Of a stretch of 64,000 nt of DNA, positions 38,401-53,400 are shown piece after piece; positions within the stretch are counted from its first letter, which is position 1; each line of letters begins with the position of its first letter. Both the position numbers and the translations under genes were made by a program. The DNA comes from Tretioscincus oriximinensis (Eukaryota > Chordata > Lepidosauria > Squamata > Gymnophthalmidae). The DNA lies in assembly GCA_022410635.1 (NCBI GenBank), contig JAJVDF010000216.1:198525-262524 (forward strand), written 5' to 3'. The notes under the pieces were generated by a model, which did not search any database, was not told the DNA's origin, and saw nothing but the letters and a program-made list of their open reading frames with translations.

Positions 38401-41400
38401 TCTCTTTGCAGACACTGCCAACGTTTTTATACTGTCTTAATTTATTATTTATTTAGTGGTAACACACATTTATATTCTGCCCTATNCCCAAAATTGTCAG
38501 GGCAGATCACTGCAGGAAAATCATAAAGAGACATAAAGGTGAAAAGTTCTATTTTTTGTTTAGAAATCTTAGGATTTAATCATCTTCTAAACCTTGAAGC
38601 AGGTACACCCTTGGGGTTAGGGGATTCACATAAAATCTGGGATAAAGCGTTGAATTTTCAATGGCTTTAGAAGAGAACACTTTCCAGCAGATTCAACTTG
38701 TAATGCCTGTAGCATCAGGGGTGGCGGCGGCCATGTTTTCATACACATTAAAGGTGCAAAGTTGTATCCTAGATTTTATATGGGAACCTTATACATCCTT
38801 TGGAGTTTCAGTTCCCAAAGATTAACTTTGGGTATGCACAGTTTAGAAACAGCTACACAATCTGAAGAAAAGCTAGAACCTGTAAATGGAAATGTTCATT
38901 AGAAAAGGAGAACAAAATATTCAGGGATTACCTCAGTATGAGTTGGAGAATGCAGCTGAGGTGACTGCAAAGAGCAATATAATAAAAGAGTCAGATTAGT
39001 GGAATCAGTTCATGTGTTACATTTCTTATCAGAAATACTATTTTGAAACGTATATTTGCTTTTTTCTGTACTGGGTTTGTCTGCCATTGTCTGAGCTCTC
39101 TTTTTTAGATTTTCAGTAACAGAACTACTAGTTAACATACAGGCTGCATGCACACAGCATATTTCTACCTTGATCGGAACGAGATGAGAGAGACTCCAGC
39201 TCATGGGTTAAGCATTTTTCAGCAGTCGTCCCGCAGTAACACCATTTTTCCTGGATCAAACTATTGCTGGGAAATTCAGGCTTCGTTCCTGAGAGCCCCC
39301 GTCCTCTCATGTCTGTGGCAGCATGCACGCGTGTGCACAGATTTGATGTGCAAGGATAAAACAACCGAGAATGCAGCAGTTGTTTCTATAGGCTGTTGCA
39401 AGTAAAAAAAGTCCAGACTACACTGTAATGGGATTGATGAGTGATCTGGGGCATTGGCCACGGAATATACAGATTTGGTGTGCACAGACACGTGATTGCT
39501 ATATTCCAGAATATAGCTTTGTAGCTGTTTTTAATTCGTGATGTGCATGCAGCCACAGAGAAGACATCCTTGGGACAACTGTACTAACTAGGTGCCCATA
39601 CAAGGAATATCCAGCATCTAGCACTGCACATCTGGGGATTTCACCAACATGAAATCCCCGGATGTGTGTCAATGCTGCCATTGACTGAGCCAATTATCCC
39701 CTTTCCTTTTAGGCATTGTTATTTTTTACTATCCAATGTTAACTGTAAATCTATCATGTGCGTCTTTTACCACCCTGGAGACTAACAAGAAAAGGTCAGG
39801 CAGCGTGAGCTTTTGTAGACAGGCTTATTGTTTGACCCTAGGCAGTTGACCCTGGGCTTCCATTTTTCTTGTTAGCCTCTAAAATGCTGTGATAGATGTT
39901 GATACTATGCACATATTTTGCTAGAATTTCTGTGTGTCTTTTTCTCTACCAACTCTGTTTTTCTATCCGTACATCTATCTCTTTGTGCATCTGAAGAAGT
40001 AAACTTGGGCATGAAAGATCATGCCTCCAAGTGCTACTGGCTCCTTTGCTGGACTCCCTTTTTCTTGTTAGCCTCTAAAGTGCTATGAGAGCCCACTGTT
40101 AGATTTTTGGTCCCAGAATAACACAGCTATTTCTTTGAAATCTATGGTATTTTAACTGTTTCTATGATTTTTTAAAAACTGTGATCTAACTTGAGACCTT
40201 TGTAACGAATGTGGAATATAAATGTACCATAAGTAAATAAATGAATAAATTTATCTGAGTACACACATGTCCACTGCACTAATTGTGCTATATCAAGGAA
40301 CAAGCTCTCCAGAAACTGCTCTTCTCTGATGTTTTTTAAAAGCATCTTTTCTTCACCCTCACCTTACGCCAGGATGGAGAGAGAGCTGATTAACCATGCA
40401 GCAATTAGGCCATTCTAACATATGGAAAGCAAGTAGGTAACAGCCCTCAGGCTATGGAATAGTCTCCCCCTCGAGGTGCCTCAGTCACCATCTCTGTGTG
40501 TGTTCAGAAAATGCTTGAAGACGCACCTCTTTGGCCTGGCCTTTGGCTGAGAAACCTGCTGTCCCTCCCCCAATTTTTAGATGAAGTTGTTTTTAATATC
40601 CTGTGTTTTTATTGTTAACCGCCCTGAGACCTTCAGGTATAGGGCGGTATAAAAATATAAATGAATGAATGAATGACAGCGTTTAGTGATTTTTTTTCAT
40701 ATTTCAGGCATTTATTTTTTGAAATTACTTTTTTTGAGCAGGTCGAAGGGGCAGGTTGATAGTTTATCAATAGGAACATTTAACAAATAGTCCTCTTCCC
40801 TTCTTAAAAGTGTTTAGAAAAAGTTTTCAGATATATTTACTGTTAATAAAACTTAAAAAAAACTTACTGGATTTTTAAAAAAATAAATTCATCCTACACC
40901 AATTTCATAGAATCAGATTGTTAGTATTTCCTTTAAGCAACAGCATCTGAAGTAAGCTTGTGCTAGCAACATTTTTTGCAGGTGGCATAAGACGTCTTTG
41001 CTAATAAGTTATTTCATTTATTTATTTACAAACAGAACCTTTGTTTGCAGTGGGATTTTGAATGCAGTGGCCCTTGTCTGTTTTAGTGGCAGGTACCACT
41101 AAAATGCATTGTTTCAGCAGCGGGTGCCACCAAAATGAGGCACTTCAGTGTTGCCAAGAAAGAAGTGTAGTTCACAAAAGGTACAAAGGTTCACAAGTAG
41201 CAGCTGTGGCTTATTAGAGTCATAGCTGCCTTCAAGAGACACGCAGATCCATGCTAGACTGGTAACAGGTTCTGGCCATCTAAAACACCCTCTTCAGAGG
41301 CCTGCCAACACTGTTAAGTGCTGCCTACTGGAATTTTAATGATCTACCAGCTAATGTGATTTGTTGCATGTCCATCAATGTTATAGCAGGCCTACACAAA

Positions 41401-44400
41401 AAAGGGTGCCATAATAGCAGTGAAGATGCATGCAGCAAGCTGGTTATGTTTTGTGCATTGATTTGCATATAAGAAGTGATGCTGAAGGAAGTCAAAAGCA
41501 ATGGCAGATACTCAGCATTGCCAGAGTATCACAATTTTGTTTGCTACCTGCGCTTCATGCTAAAGATGTTTTGCACACAAAAAAATATTTGTCAAGAAGA
41601 ATGTTATTGGCAGCAACTGCAGTGTTGGCCTGAGTATGGAGAAGAAGTGCAGTTTGGGCACTAGACAAATGATATATAAATATAACGTTCAGTTATTTAG
41701 ATTTAACATTGCTTAACATATTTAGGTTTAGGGAACAGATTTAACTGGGAGGAAGGTTGGAATTTTTTTTAGACTCTTCCAGGTTCCATTGTCAGTTTCT
41801 GCAAAAATAATCAAGAATTATAAATATTGTAGTATGGCTTTTTCTGTTTTGCCATCCAGAGAGAGTGGAGTGGATGGAAGTAATACTATATAAGTAGTTG
41901 TTTCATTGTTGATTACTATAATATATGTAAAATATTTCTCTATATTTAGTGCAGTTTTTTTTAAAAAAATTGGTTCTTGACTAGAATAGGTGGGTTGATT
42001 AATCAATCAAGTAGTTTATCCAATAAGATAAGCAAGGAAAGAGGTGCTCTGTGACATCTTGAAGCAGATCTAAACTTTATGATTAAATGTGTGTGTAAGA
42101 GAATATTTCCAACTAATTTGTCTTCTAAGTTGCTAGCTTCCTTCTATCTTCCAAGTGTTCTCCAAACCTCGCTTTTATTCTCCTCCTGCCTTTTATTTAC
42201 CACCAGAGTTTAGAGAAATAGCTGTGTTTTGGTCCATAATATCTAGCAAGAAGCTCTTGCAGCACTTTAGAGTGTTCCGATTATGAATTTAGAAAGGCTA
42301 GTCTGTCTTAATGTTTATTTTAGCTAGTCTTAGTTAATACAGTTTGCCTTTAAGTTTGACTCTAAGTTTGCTTAAATTAGTGTAGGATGCTCATTATTTA
42401 CTTTAGTTAATTAGCTAGCATCATGGTTTTCCTGAGCTGATTAAGACAGTTAATCAGTGACCTATTCGTCAATACACATCTTCGAGGAGTCATCTAATTG
42501 TCTGCACATTGGAACCTACATGCAGATTCACCACCTTTCTATGATGTTCGTAGCAGCCCAAAGGACAGAACAAAGGACCTCTCCACCCCTCCCTTCAGAA
42601 AGAGAGGGATTCTTGTAACCACCGCTTTTTGTAAGGGGATAAAAACTGTACTCGATCATGGGAATGAAGGAGAATGGAACTAACTAATGAGCTAGGAACT
42701 AATTATGCATGATAATAAATGCTCAGAGACATGCTTTCATCTCAATGCAATAGAGAAGCTTGCTTAACATGCCACTTGCTTTATGCTCTTTATTTCTGCT
42801 TAATGGGACTTAGGTTTCTTCTCCTTGGTAAGTGCACATGCCAAGGGGAAAACTAGTCTCTAAGACCTAGAGCATTCAATACTTCTGTGTGAGGTGGTTC
42901 AAGAAAGGCTGGAGAAACGAGATAGCCTTATTTCCATGTATTTTCCCATATTTCTCCAAGGTTCACTGAAGAGTGAATCTCCACTGCATGCAGCATTCGT
43001 TACATTAGAGACTCATGAGAAAACAGTAGGCAGCGTGGCCTTTCATAGACAAGTCTACTAGCATCTTAGCATCTGAAGAAGTAGAGTTGTCTATGAAAAC
43101 TCATATTGCCTACCTTTTCCTTAATAGTCTCTAAGGTGCAACAAGACTCCCTGACAACTAGATTAGAAATGAATAGGGTGATGCAGCTAATCATACTAAT
43201 GGGACTTTTCATACTTGATATTCGTCACCTCATGATCCTGATAACTTGCTGCACAGTGAGAGGCTTAGAGTGATGGGTGGGAAGAATATAGGCTATGTAA
43301 TTTCTTCTCTGTTTTCCCCAACAATTATTGCATGCTAAGAACATGTCCTCTTCTATCAAAGGTTTCCCTGACACATATGTCTAATCCCTACCTGATGGGC
43401 AATCATAATGAACTGTTATTTCTTCATGTGCTAGATTCTGGGACATCATTGAAGAGAAGTAAACTATCCCATATAGAATTTTAATCCTCAGACAACCTGT
43501 AAATATTCTTTTGGATTATCTGGTTTTAGTCAACAAAATAGTTTGGTCCATCTCTGCTATACATCTTTCTTTCCTTCCTTCTTTTTAAATAATATATATT
43601 AAATGTCAGTGTTAGGAATATCTGCAGAGCAAACTGAGAAAAGCAACTGAGAAATCAAACTAGTTGGATCAGTGTATGAAGGTGACTTGAGTATTAGCAG
43701 CAGAAGCAGAACTGTCATTGATACATAACAATTAGGAACATAGTTACCCGTGCCAATTGCATTGACTATTCCCTTGTCAAAATGTATATTTCACTCATGC
43801 GTTTAGGTTTGAGATGAATCTTCATGGCTCACTTTTAGGCTCCTCATTTTTCTAATTTGCATCTATTACTGCAGTATTTTTATCTTGCTCTTTTATATTG
43901 CATATATACTAGAACAAAAATGAGTCATATTGAGGTCTATTGGCATAGCAGAACGTTATGGTTACCAGATAAAATCTGGGGGAGAGGTTTATACCTTTAA
44001 TGGGTGTGAAAAACTGATTACCCCTCCCCCAGGTGCTGCAGGCATTTGAAACCGCACCTGGTGAAAAGTCCTCTTATCTGTAGCCATTAAAAGTGTAAAC
44101 TTCTGTCCTGGATTTTATCTGGTAACCATATAGGATGGTGGTGTGCAATTCTGGTGGCTCCATTCAAGATCAGGAACATTCATTCTTGGCTGTTACAGAC
44201 TTCTTGTAGCCCAGTTCCAAAACACATGTGAGTCTTGATAGTTCATAACAATAAGACATATGAAAAGAACTGAAACATAAATATGCCAGTGGAAATAAAA
44301 ATATATATTTCACAGCGTTCTATAAAAGCACATCAGTACAACAACTTCTCAAAGTTTATTAAGTACTGCACAGCAATAAAGCCAACATACATGAATAACA

Positions 44401-47400
44401 TGAAGATGAACTATGCTGAAAGGCAAACTAAACATGAAATGACACTAAGGAAAGAATTATCCAAAGCAGCGGTTTGCTAACTGTAACACATGCAGGAACA
44501 ACAAATTATTTCACAAGATTTTTTTTAAAAAAAGCATTAAATATCATTTGGAATGAAATACCTGAGTCCCAAATGTAACAAATCTGAAAACTAAGATGAC
44601 TGGATGGAACAATGAAAAAAATATTTAAATATTTCCACGTGCACACATATAACATCAGTACCTCCCGATAACTGTGTCTGTCATCAGTCAAGTAGCTGAT
44701 ATATGGAGTATAAGAGATCATATCTGGTCGGTCTATCTTATAGATGGCTTTATCCTTAGGTAGAGCAGCCAAATCTTTATAATCAAGTATTTCATCTCCA
44801 AGTTTTGCCTAGGAAAGAGTAGACAACAATTTCTTACAAAAAAGGAATCATAATACAATTTGCATTCATTAATATTAAAAAACAAATAGAAACGATATTG
44901 TGGAATTGGAGAAGGTGCAACGAAGGGCAACGAGAATGATCAAAGGGTTGCAGCAAAATCAGACTGCAATGTGTAGGGCCCTTCAGCCTTAAAAGGTGTC
45001 ATTTAAAAGGTGATCTGACCTAAGGGTATAAAATCATGCACGAGATAGAACATCATGCACATTAGAACCAGGGCCCCCTCTTTGTTTTCATTTTACTCAG
45101 ACGGTTATTGATCGTTGGAATTCACTTTCCAGAAGAGGCAGTGGTAGCTAGCAGCTTGGATAGTTTCAAAATAGCAACAGAGAAATGCATGGAAGCCATG
45201 GCTACTCGGATTGATGTCTTGATATTGCCTCTGGGATGGAGCGACAGGCAGTATTCTTGAAATATTATTTATAGGAAGTCAACAGTAGGTGAAGATTTGC
45301 CTCCTTCTTCTTTTTGAGAGTGCCCAGGTGCAATTGGTGGCCTACTGTGAGAGTCAGAATGCTCGACTAACTGAGCTGTGGCCCCATTCTGGAGATCTCC
45401 TCTTANGTTTTTAGAGCAGAAAGGAATGGGCAGAGAAGGGAAAAATAATTTTGTGTAAACAAGACAAACTAGGATTTTTTTTGCACTATTTACAAAGAAA
45501 GGTTGCTGGGAATCATTTAAATGGTGTGGGGGAATATTTTCTGCCATTTGCATTTCCTTGGGCAGAAGCATTCCTGCTCCTACTTCAAGAACAAGAAGAA
45601 AGAAGACTGTATATAAGAACATAAGAAGAGCCATACTGGATCAGGCCACAGCACATCAAGTCCAGCATTCTGTCTGACACAGAGGCCCACCAGATGCACC
45701 TGGGCAGTCCGAACAGAGGAAAGCAAAATATGCTCCTGTTCATGACTCCCTGCAAATGGTATTTCAGGAGTCCTGCCTGTTGCTCCATCCCGGAGGCAAC
45801 ATCCAGACATCCATCCTAGTATCCATTTATACCCTTGGTGTCCATAAACCTGTCTAGTCCTGTCTTGAAACTATCCAAGCTGGTAGCTACCACTACCTCT
45901 TCAGGAAGTATGTTCTAAGTACCTAGCTTCCCTGCTCTTCTCTGCGATAAAAAAGGTTTTTCACTCAATCACAGTGCAGGCTGAGGACACCAGGCATGTA
46001 GAACACACTTCTTAAGTCTACGTATTTAAGAATCAAGCTTCCCTTAGTTATGTTGCCAATTCTCCAGGGCTCTTTTGTTAAGTGTTCTAAGGAAAGCTAG
46101 TTTCCATTTACCTTGCGCTTCTTAGTTATCCTTGTGTGGAAGACAAGACAGGAACAAATGAAAGCACTTAACTTAATGCATAAATACATTAAAGGAATCT
46201 TCAAATCTATTTTGGATACTAACTTTATATGATTTTTACTGTATCGCTCTTGGATTTTAACAGATTTTTTGGGAGTTCCTTTTGATGAGAAAGCAACGAA
46301 AAGCTATTAGACAAGTTATTAAATGATTGTCCTTACATAAATCACTCGGCTTGGGGAACCGGAAGTATTTGAAGCAGGTACTGAAATTATACTCTCAGAA
46401 GATGTCCTAGTTTCCTGCAACTGAAAATAAAACCAAATAAATTTCACTGATTATTTATTTATGCAAAGTTTTCATCAAGTCAAAAAATCTTAGTTGTTAC
46501 TTTTTGTAATAGCTCAGAGCTATACATATTTCACCTTCATGAATAAGTGCTTAATATGAATATTAAACTGGGTATGATGGAGTTGTTTTATATTCCACTT
46601 GCTTTTAATCTTCACAACTGTTTTGACAAGATTTGCTGTCAAATCTGCATATAGTCTAATCTTTAAAAAAGAAATAAAAATCATTTTTTTTCTTATTTTT
46701 GTCTTTGATTTTCTGTAGAGGCAAAGTTAGCTTACCACCCACGATGGGATATTTGTGTTCTTGGTTATAGAAAGTATTCTATTATTGGAGAAACTAATCA
46801 TACGAAGTTTTATAAGAGTCAGACCTGAATTCTTGTTTACTGTGGTTACAACAGAGCAGAATTATTCAGTAAGGCTCAAAAATACTTTAAAGTGTTTTAA
46901 AATAATTTTTAAAAGTATGTTCCTCAATTAGAATTTCCAGCATTCAACAAAGGCTGACATGGAAGGCTGGGAATTGTGTATTTCCAAGTACATTTGGAAG
47001 ATTGCAATTGAACAACAAGTCTCAAATGATTAAAAAAAGACTAACTCTTCTGTTTATTTTCTCACTTTCCCCCTAGAAATTCAAGTCTTTGACATACAAA
47101 ACTGCACATAATACTACATTACAATTTACCTTGGTCTTTTCTTCGGCTTTTGCTGCCTGCCTGCAGGTTGGATGCCAAATGGAAGTCCCTGTAAGGCAGA
47201 GTAACCACTGCAGTTAATTCTATAATCAACTAATTCAGTCAGTAAATGAGTAAATGAATAACTGTAGGTCAGGTTAAGAAAGGAATTAGCAGAGATGTTA
47301 CTAACCTTGTCCACAGCATCAGGAATGGTCCAGGAGAAGTGTGAATGAGATGCTCCAGACCTTGTGTCCTGATTTCAAACACTTGTACACTTGTCACTGT

Positions 47401-50400
47401 GATTGTGATTGTGCATGGAATCTGAGCAGAGATGGGATGTCCCAGATTATTATGCAAAGACCTCCAGTATCCCATTCACACTTATCCTGGATTATTACTT
47501 TTGCTGTGGAACACCTGGAGGCAGCTTTCATGGTGCCCACAGAGGTAAACATTAGGAGTGAACACAATCCCTAATGATAGTCCTCCTTGTTCTCCCTCAA
47601 AGTACCTCACTATCCATGTCAGGACCTCATTTTAGACTATATTCCTTAACAGAAGCTGGCATCCACATGACAGTTTAGACTATCCAGGTTCTGGATGGGG
47701 CTTAGAGTAATAGACAGGATTCCTCTAAGGGTGGGTCTATATGCAATGCTTTCCTTCCATTATAAATTATGATTATGTAATCAAACGATTACATGATCTT
47801 CACACTGCTGTCCACAAGACTGAGGTAGCAATATGATGCCCATGTTTACCTGGTCTCTGGCATGTGGTGTGGCTAATCTGGGATTTCATCAACTCAGATT
47901 TTCCAGGTGTGTGATAATGATACCATTTGCCCACGCACAGAGTGATTGCACATGTGGACCATAGCAGCTAAGATGGCAGCACACTGTACAACCATACTTC
48001 CATGCAGCTTCCTTAGCATGATGTCCAGCTATAGCACCATAAGGCACCATGTAGACATTGTCTGAAAGAGCTCCTCAGACTTTCCTTGCCTCAAGGTTTT
48101 GTTCCTGCCCTGCTACAGCAGAATCAGAAACTTTAACGTGTGCATCATCATGATTTTTTCCTATTGAAAAAAAGAGAGCAATGGTGAATAAAAGATCCAT
48201 CACAGCTTCACAGCACTCAGCTTATTTTAAAAGGAAAACTCTTTTCCTTTTAAATTGCATACTGAGCAAAAAGGGAATCCAATGATATAACAGATGCAAA
48301 GCAACCAATCAGAAGCCATGTTTTACAGCAGGGCTTCATGGGAGTTGTAGATTTATTTATTTATTTATTTACATTTTTTACATTTTTATACCGCCCTATA
48401 CCCGTAGGTCTCAGGGCGGTTAACAATAAAACCATCATTTTAACACATTAAAAACAGCCTTTTCTAAAAATGGGGAGACAGTAGTTTTCTAGCCAAAGGC
48501 CAGGCCAAAGAAATGGTAAGGGGGAGACTATTCCATAGTCTGTGGGCTGCCACAGAGAAGGCCCTATTCCGGGTTCCCACCCTCTCTGCCACTGAAGGTG
48601 GTGGTATAGTCAGGAGATAAATTTCCAGGGAAGAAAAGTACTCAGGAGCTTGTGGACTGTGTGAGTTATGACCCCGCACGTGCACTATGGGGCTACATAT
48701 TGATGTAGCTCTACAAAGTAAAGCTATATGGATTCACTTAAAGTCTTTTTGTGAATATATGTTTTTGTACCTTGGAGATACATTTCTTCTCCTTCTGCAA
48801 ACATTAGACTGCATTTGATGCATCTTGCACAAGCTGGATGATAGTGTTTTTCTCCTGCCTGTTAAGAGGACAAAAAGAAAATCAAAGAGAAGAGAACTGT
48901 AAACTAAATACAGAAAAATTACTTCATTGCAGGATTTTTTGTCTTTTTAATCTGAAATTTTTTGAATAATGGACTTTTAAACTGAGGCCACGCCAAAAAA
49001 GAAATTGAAAGACTAGACAACAGCAACAGAAAAGCCAATTGTTTTGTTCTAAAAATCATGAGTTCTGTAGATAGAATTGTTATGTTTATAAAACTCAAGT
49101 TTTCAAATGGTACATATTTTTAAAATAACATACCCTCTACTGGTTATTAGCTAGCTGCCTTACCTCCAGAACTCTTCCCGTGATATACTTTTCACAATTA
49201 TCACATCTTATTCCAAATGTAGCATGGTAGTCCACTTCACAATATGGAACGCCATCTCTGCAAAAACAAACACAAGACAGCAAACACCCATTATATCTTA
49301 ACCTTAGCTAAATTCCCATCCTGGCTGGGCAACAGTCAAAACCGTTAGCAGTAAGACAGCATTCAGATCACTAATGGTTCAATATTCCCCAACCATCCTG
49401 AAACTATATTTTAACATCCATGCGCTAAGGAAACATTTCTGCAAGAAATGCAAATGCTATATTCTAGCCTTTTTGTGTTCTACATGTCACGTGACATATT
49501 TTCACTCAAACACAGTAAAAGAAGGCACAACGAGGCACTTAAGAACTCAGAAAAGTTAGGATGCGGCTTCAGACTTCTTACTTCTGGGCTAGAAGAAGTA
49601 ATATTTTTGTCTGGAAGGAAAGTGAAAAGCAGGAAGTATTCTTCATAGCCAGCAGGTAGGAATAGTTCCCTGAGGGTAAGGGTGAAAAAAAATCCTCTAA
49701 TTTTTCAAATTCTATTAGGTGGAACATTCCATATTCTGAAACCACCACTATCACCATGAATTGTTGTTCAAAGCAAAAAAGCTTTCCCATACTNGAGAGC
49801 CAGTTTGACGTAGTTGTTAGAGTGTTGGAATCTTAACTGGTAGTCTCCCGGTTCGATTCCCCACTCCTCCATGAAAGCCAGCTGGGTGACCTTGGACCAG
49901 TCACAGTTCTTTAGAACTCTCTCAGCCCCACCTACTTCACAGGGTATCTATTGTGGAAAAAGCAACAAAAGCTATGTGCACCACCCTTTGGTTGGCCGCC
50001 CTGAGACCTTTGGATATAGGGAGGGATATAAGAATAAATAAATAAATTAAATAGCCATCCAAGCCTCAAGTCATTGTTTAAGTCATAGTTCTTCCTGCTT
50101 CACCGTTTCTCCCACTACATCCAATAAAACTAATATTTTTTCCTTTTATACTCATTCTCCTATCTCCTTCTTCCTTCCTTAATGTAGTATATATATATTG
50201 TTTCATATTATCCCTAATTTCTAAATGCAATTGTAGTATATCCGATAAAAGTATGCAAACCTAAAGCAAGGAATTGTCCTGCAGAAAATGAAGGGAATAA
50301 AACCCTGCATTTTTCACTGCTGTGACTATTTCACATTATTAAACAATATTACAAAACTCTAAAGAACACCTTGATATCCACTCTTACTTGCTGATATATT

Positions 50401-53400
50401 CAGAATTCAGAAGTTTGCCACATATTTTGCATTTAAAGCAGGTCAAGTGCCAGTGTTTGTCCAAAGCGACCAAAGATTGTCCATTTTTAATTTCAGAGCC
50501 ACAGTTCCCACAATCTGTTTTAAAAAGCACAAAGATAGTGTTAATCTATGCACAAATTTTTTGCAGTATTTATGAAGGTGTAACGAGAAAATGGATCTTA
50601 CATATAAAATGGATCTTAGGCATGATTTGGGCTAAAAAGCCCTAGAAGAGAACAATAATACTAAACACATCAACATCAATTATGAAGTAACTGTTGCAAC
50701 AAAAAGGCAAATATTTATGTACCTTATTTATTCGTTCATGATTAAACATGTAGATTACAGGAATTTATTTAATTTTGTCATCTTTTTCTTTGATGTGCAG
50801 ACATTGGCTGCGTTCACATGACAGAATTTTACCTATAGGGTGGTGACATCAAGGTGAATCCACCGCATGGGGTCTCACATTGCCAGCAATCCACTCGCTA
50901 AAAAGTCCCATTGCTTCAGGTATTCTCATAGCTCATTTTCCCCGACATTATTGCCTTCATCAAAACTGCTATGATGTATTTGTGTGGCAGGTGTTGTGGG
51001 ACTTCACACACACATGGCAACAAGTCAAGCGAGATTTCATACAGGAGAAATAGAGAGGATGCTGGGAGCTATATGTGAGCGAGGAGACATTCTTGAACGT
51101 TTATATAATGGTACTACAGTTCTCTCGTGAATCTTACAAGCAGCAACGTGGAATATCACAGGTATGTGGATGGAATTGCAAGTGCTTTAATCCGGAATAA
51201 TACAAAAACATGGGAAAAAAGCAGCTCATGTGGNTGCAGCCTTAGTCTGCATCCAGACAGGGTCAAAACCATGTAATTATTTCACAGTTGTATCTGATTT
51301 GCCAGGTACAATTGATTCATTGGATTATCAAGAACTGATTCATTGGATTATCAAGATTCCCATAACATGATCCATCGTAGGGCAGTAGATTGTTATTCTA
51401 TAGTTACAGATCTATTCTGGATTAGGGTGTGAGAGACATAGTGAGAGTTGAGCATAAACTGATACTACCCAGAAATACTTCAGCTGATACTATTGGTCTA
51501 TTATATGGCATGACTGGATGTTCAAGTCCTGTTGAAAGGAAATCTTCCAGCTGAGCTCAATTCATGTTGCTAATTCTTCTAACTTATAAGACCCTAAATG
51601 ACTTAGCAGCGAAATATCTAAAGGAACGCTTTCTCCTATATCAACCTGCCCATGCCTTAATATCTTCAGGGGAAGTTTTTCTGGCAGTTCCACGATTTTC
51701 AATGGTTAGGAGAGTGAGAATTTGGGATTTGGCCTTATCGGTGTCGGCCCCTAAACTGTGAAATGATCTTCCCTTGAAACAGGCCAGGCTGCTCCACTGC
51801 AGGTTTATTTGCCCAGACCTTTGGTTGAAGAAATAGTTCCCCCGTTTTCCCATGCTGTTGTTGTTTTGATTTTAGTCTATTTTATTGGTTTGTATTCTGT
51901 TTTTATCTATGTCACTCTTCTGAGACCTTCAGATATAAGGTCAGATAAAAATATAAACATACAAATAAAATAAATCAGAAATCAGAAATGGCAAAACTCA
52001 AGTTGAAGACGATTTATGGGAAATGTCAGATTTTATCTGTTTAAAAAGTCACAATTTTCTAACTTACTTCGGGGTGGAAAATTATTGTTGCTGCCGCTAG
52101 GTGGCAGAGAACATTTCTGACAGACACAGTCTTTACCGTTGAAAGTTACCCGATCTCCGGGAGGGAAAGGCTTCCTGCAAGAAAATAAATCAAATCCATT
52201 AAGAATAAAAAGAATAGGCATGGTTTGTGCTACATTTCTTTAATTAAAGGGATCTCTTTGGCTATTTTCTTAATTCTGATTTTTGTTCATTTCTAGCTAT
52301 CACTTCTTATTCCTTAGCTTAGAAGCAGAAAGTACGAAAGCCNTTTTACAGACTTTCTGCTAGCTCCTCTCCTTCATGGAAATTGGGTGAAAACATGCCA
52401 CGTGAGATAAACAACACACAGAGGGTAGAAAACAGCCTTTACACTTCTTGAAGGAATGTTTCCAGTGTGCAGAAATGATTATTTATTTTTACTTACACCT
52501 ACACCCGGACGTCTCAGGGCAGCCAACAGTAAAAACAACAGTACAAAATTAGCATATTAAAACAGTAACAAAACAATATCTAGCAAAGGAGCTAGTAGCA
52601 CTATGAGACTAACTTGAGAAAAGTGGGTGGCATAAGCTTTCGTAGACACGTCTACTTCTTCAGATGCTGAGGGACTATTGTCTGGGTCAGGTTTTTATAG
52701 AAAACTGTGTATGGGAGATGACAAAGCATGTGCAAACGGGATAAGGTGATGAACTACAGGTTAGAAAAACAGGTAAATAGCAGAAACTCATCCTCTCATG
52801 TGAAAAGATCCCTGGGGCAACAAGAGGCAATGTCTGATAGTAAATCAATCAAATACTTAATAGGTGTCATAATTTGCATATGCTTTGACATCTCCCATAC
52901 AGTTTTTTAAAATACCTGACCCTGACTTTAGTCCCTCAGCATCTGAAGAAGTAGATGTGTCTATGAAAGCTTATGCCACCCACTTAAGTTAGTCTCAAAG
53001 TGCTACTACCTCCTTTGCTGGACTTTCTACAGACTAACACGGCTATTTCTGTGAAAAAAACACTATCTGAAGATAGGAAAAACCCCAGCATTTCTTCAAT
53101 GAAGAAGAGGTTGATGACTGTTGACTGCTTAAGCACAATCTATACTAGTTTATGGCAGGAATGGCTCCTGGGCACCATTTCCTGTGTATGCAGGAGTTCT
53201 TTGGAACTTAATGGAAATGATTTCTCCATTGGTCCCTTAACTTTGGAACAATCTTCCACAGGAGCTTGGGCTGCAGGAAGACCCAGCCCAATTCAGAGAG
53301 GGCTTAAACAATTTCCCATTTAACTCTCTAAACTAAGCTTAACCTTATGCATTAAGTAGATTATTACTATTTGAATGGTATGTTTTATGCATTTTATTTT

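Noticed and set aside
47126..47314. Reverse frame reading [20 protein letters not shown] as the coding frame of the ABLIM2 exon here
   Set aside because: The neighbouring exons impose another frame, which reads [19 protein letters not shown] and completes LIM4.
49795..49870. A tRNA gene, from the A- and B-box-like sequence
   Set aside because: Part of a tRNA-derived SINE: no cloverleaf acceptor end, and it continues into SINE body and L2 tail.
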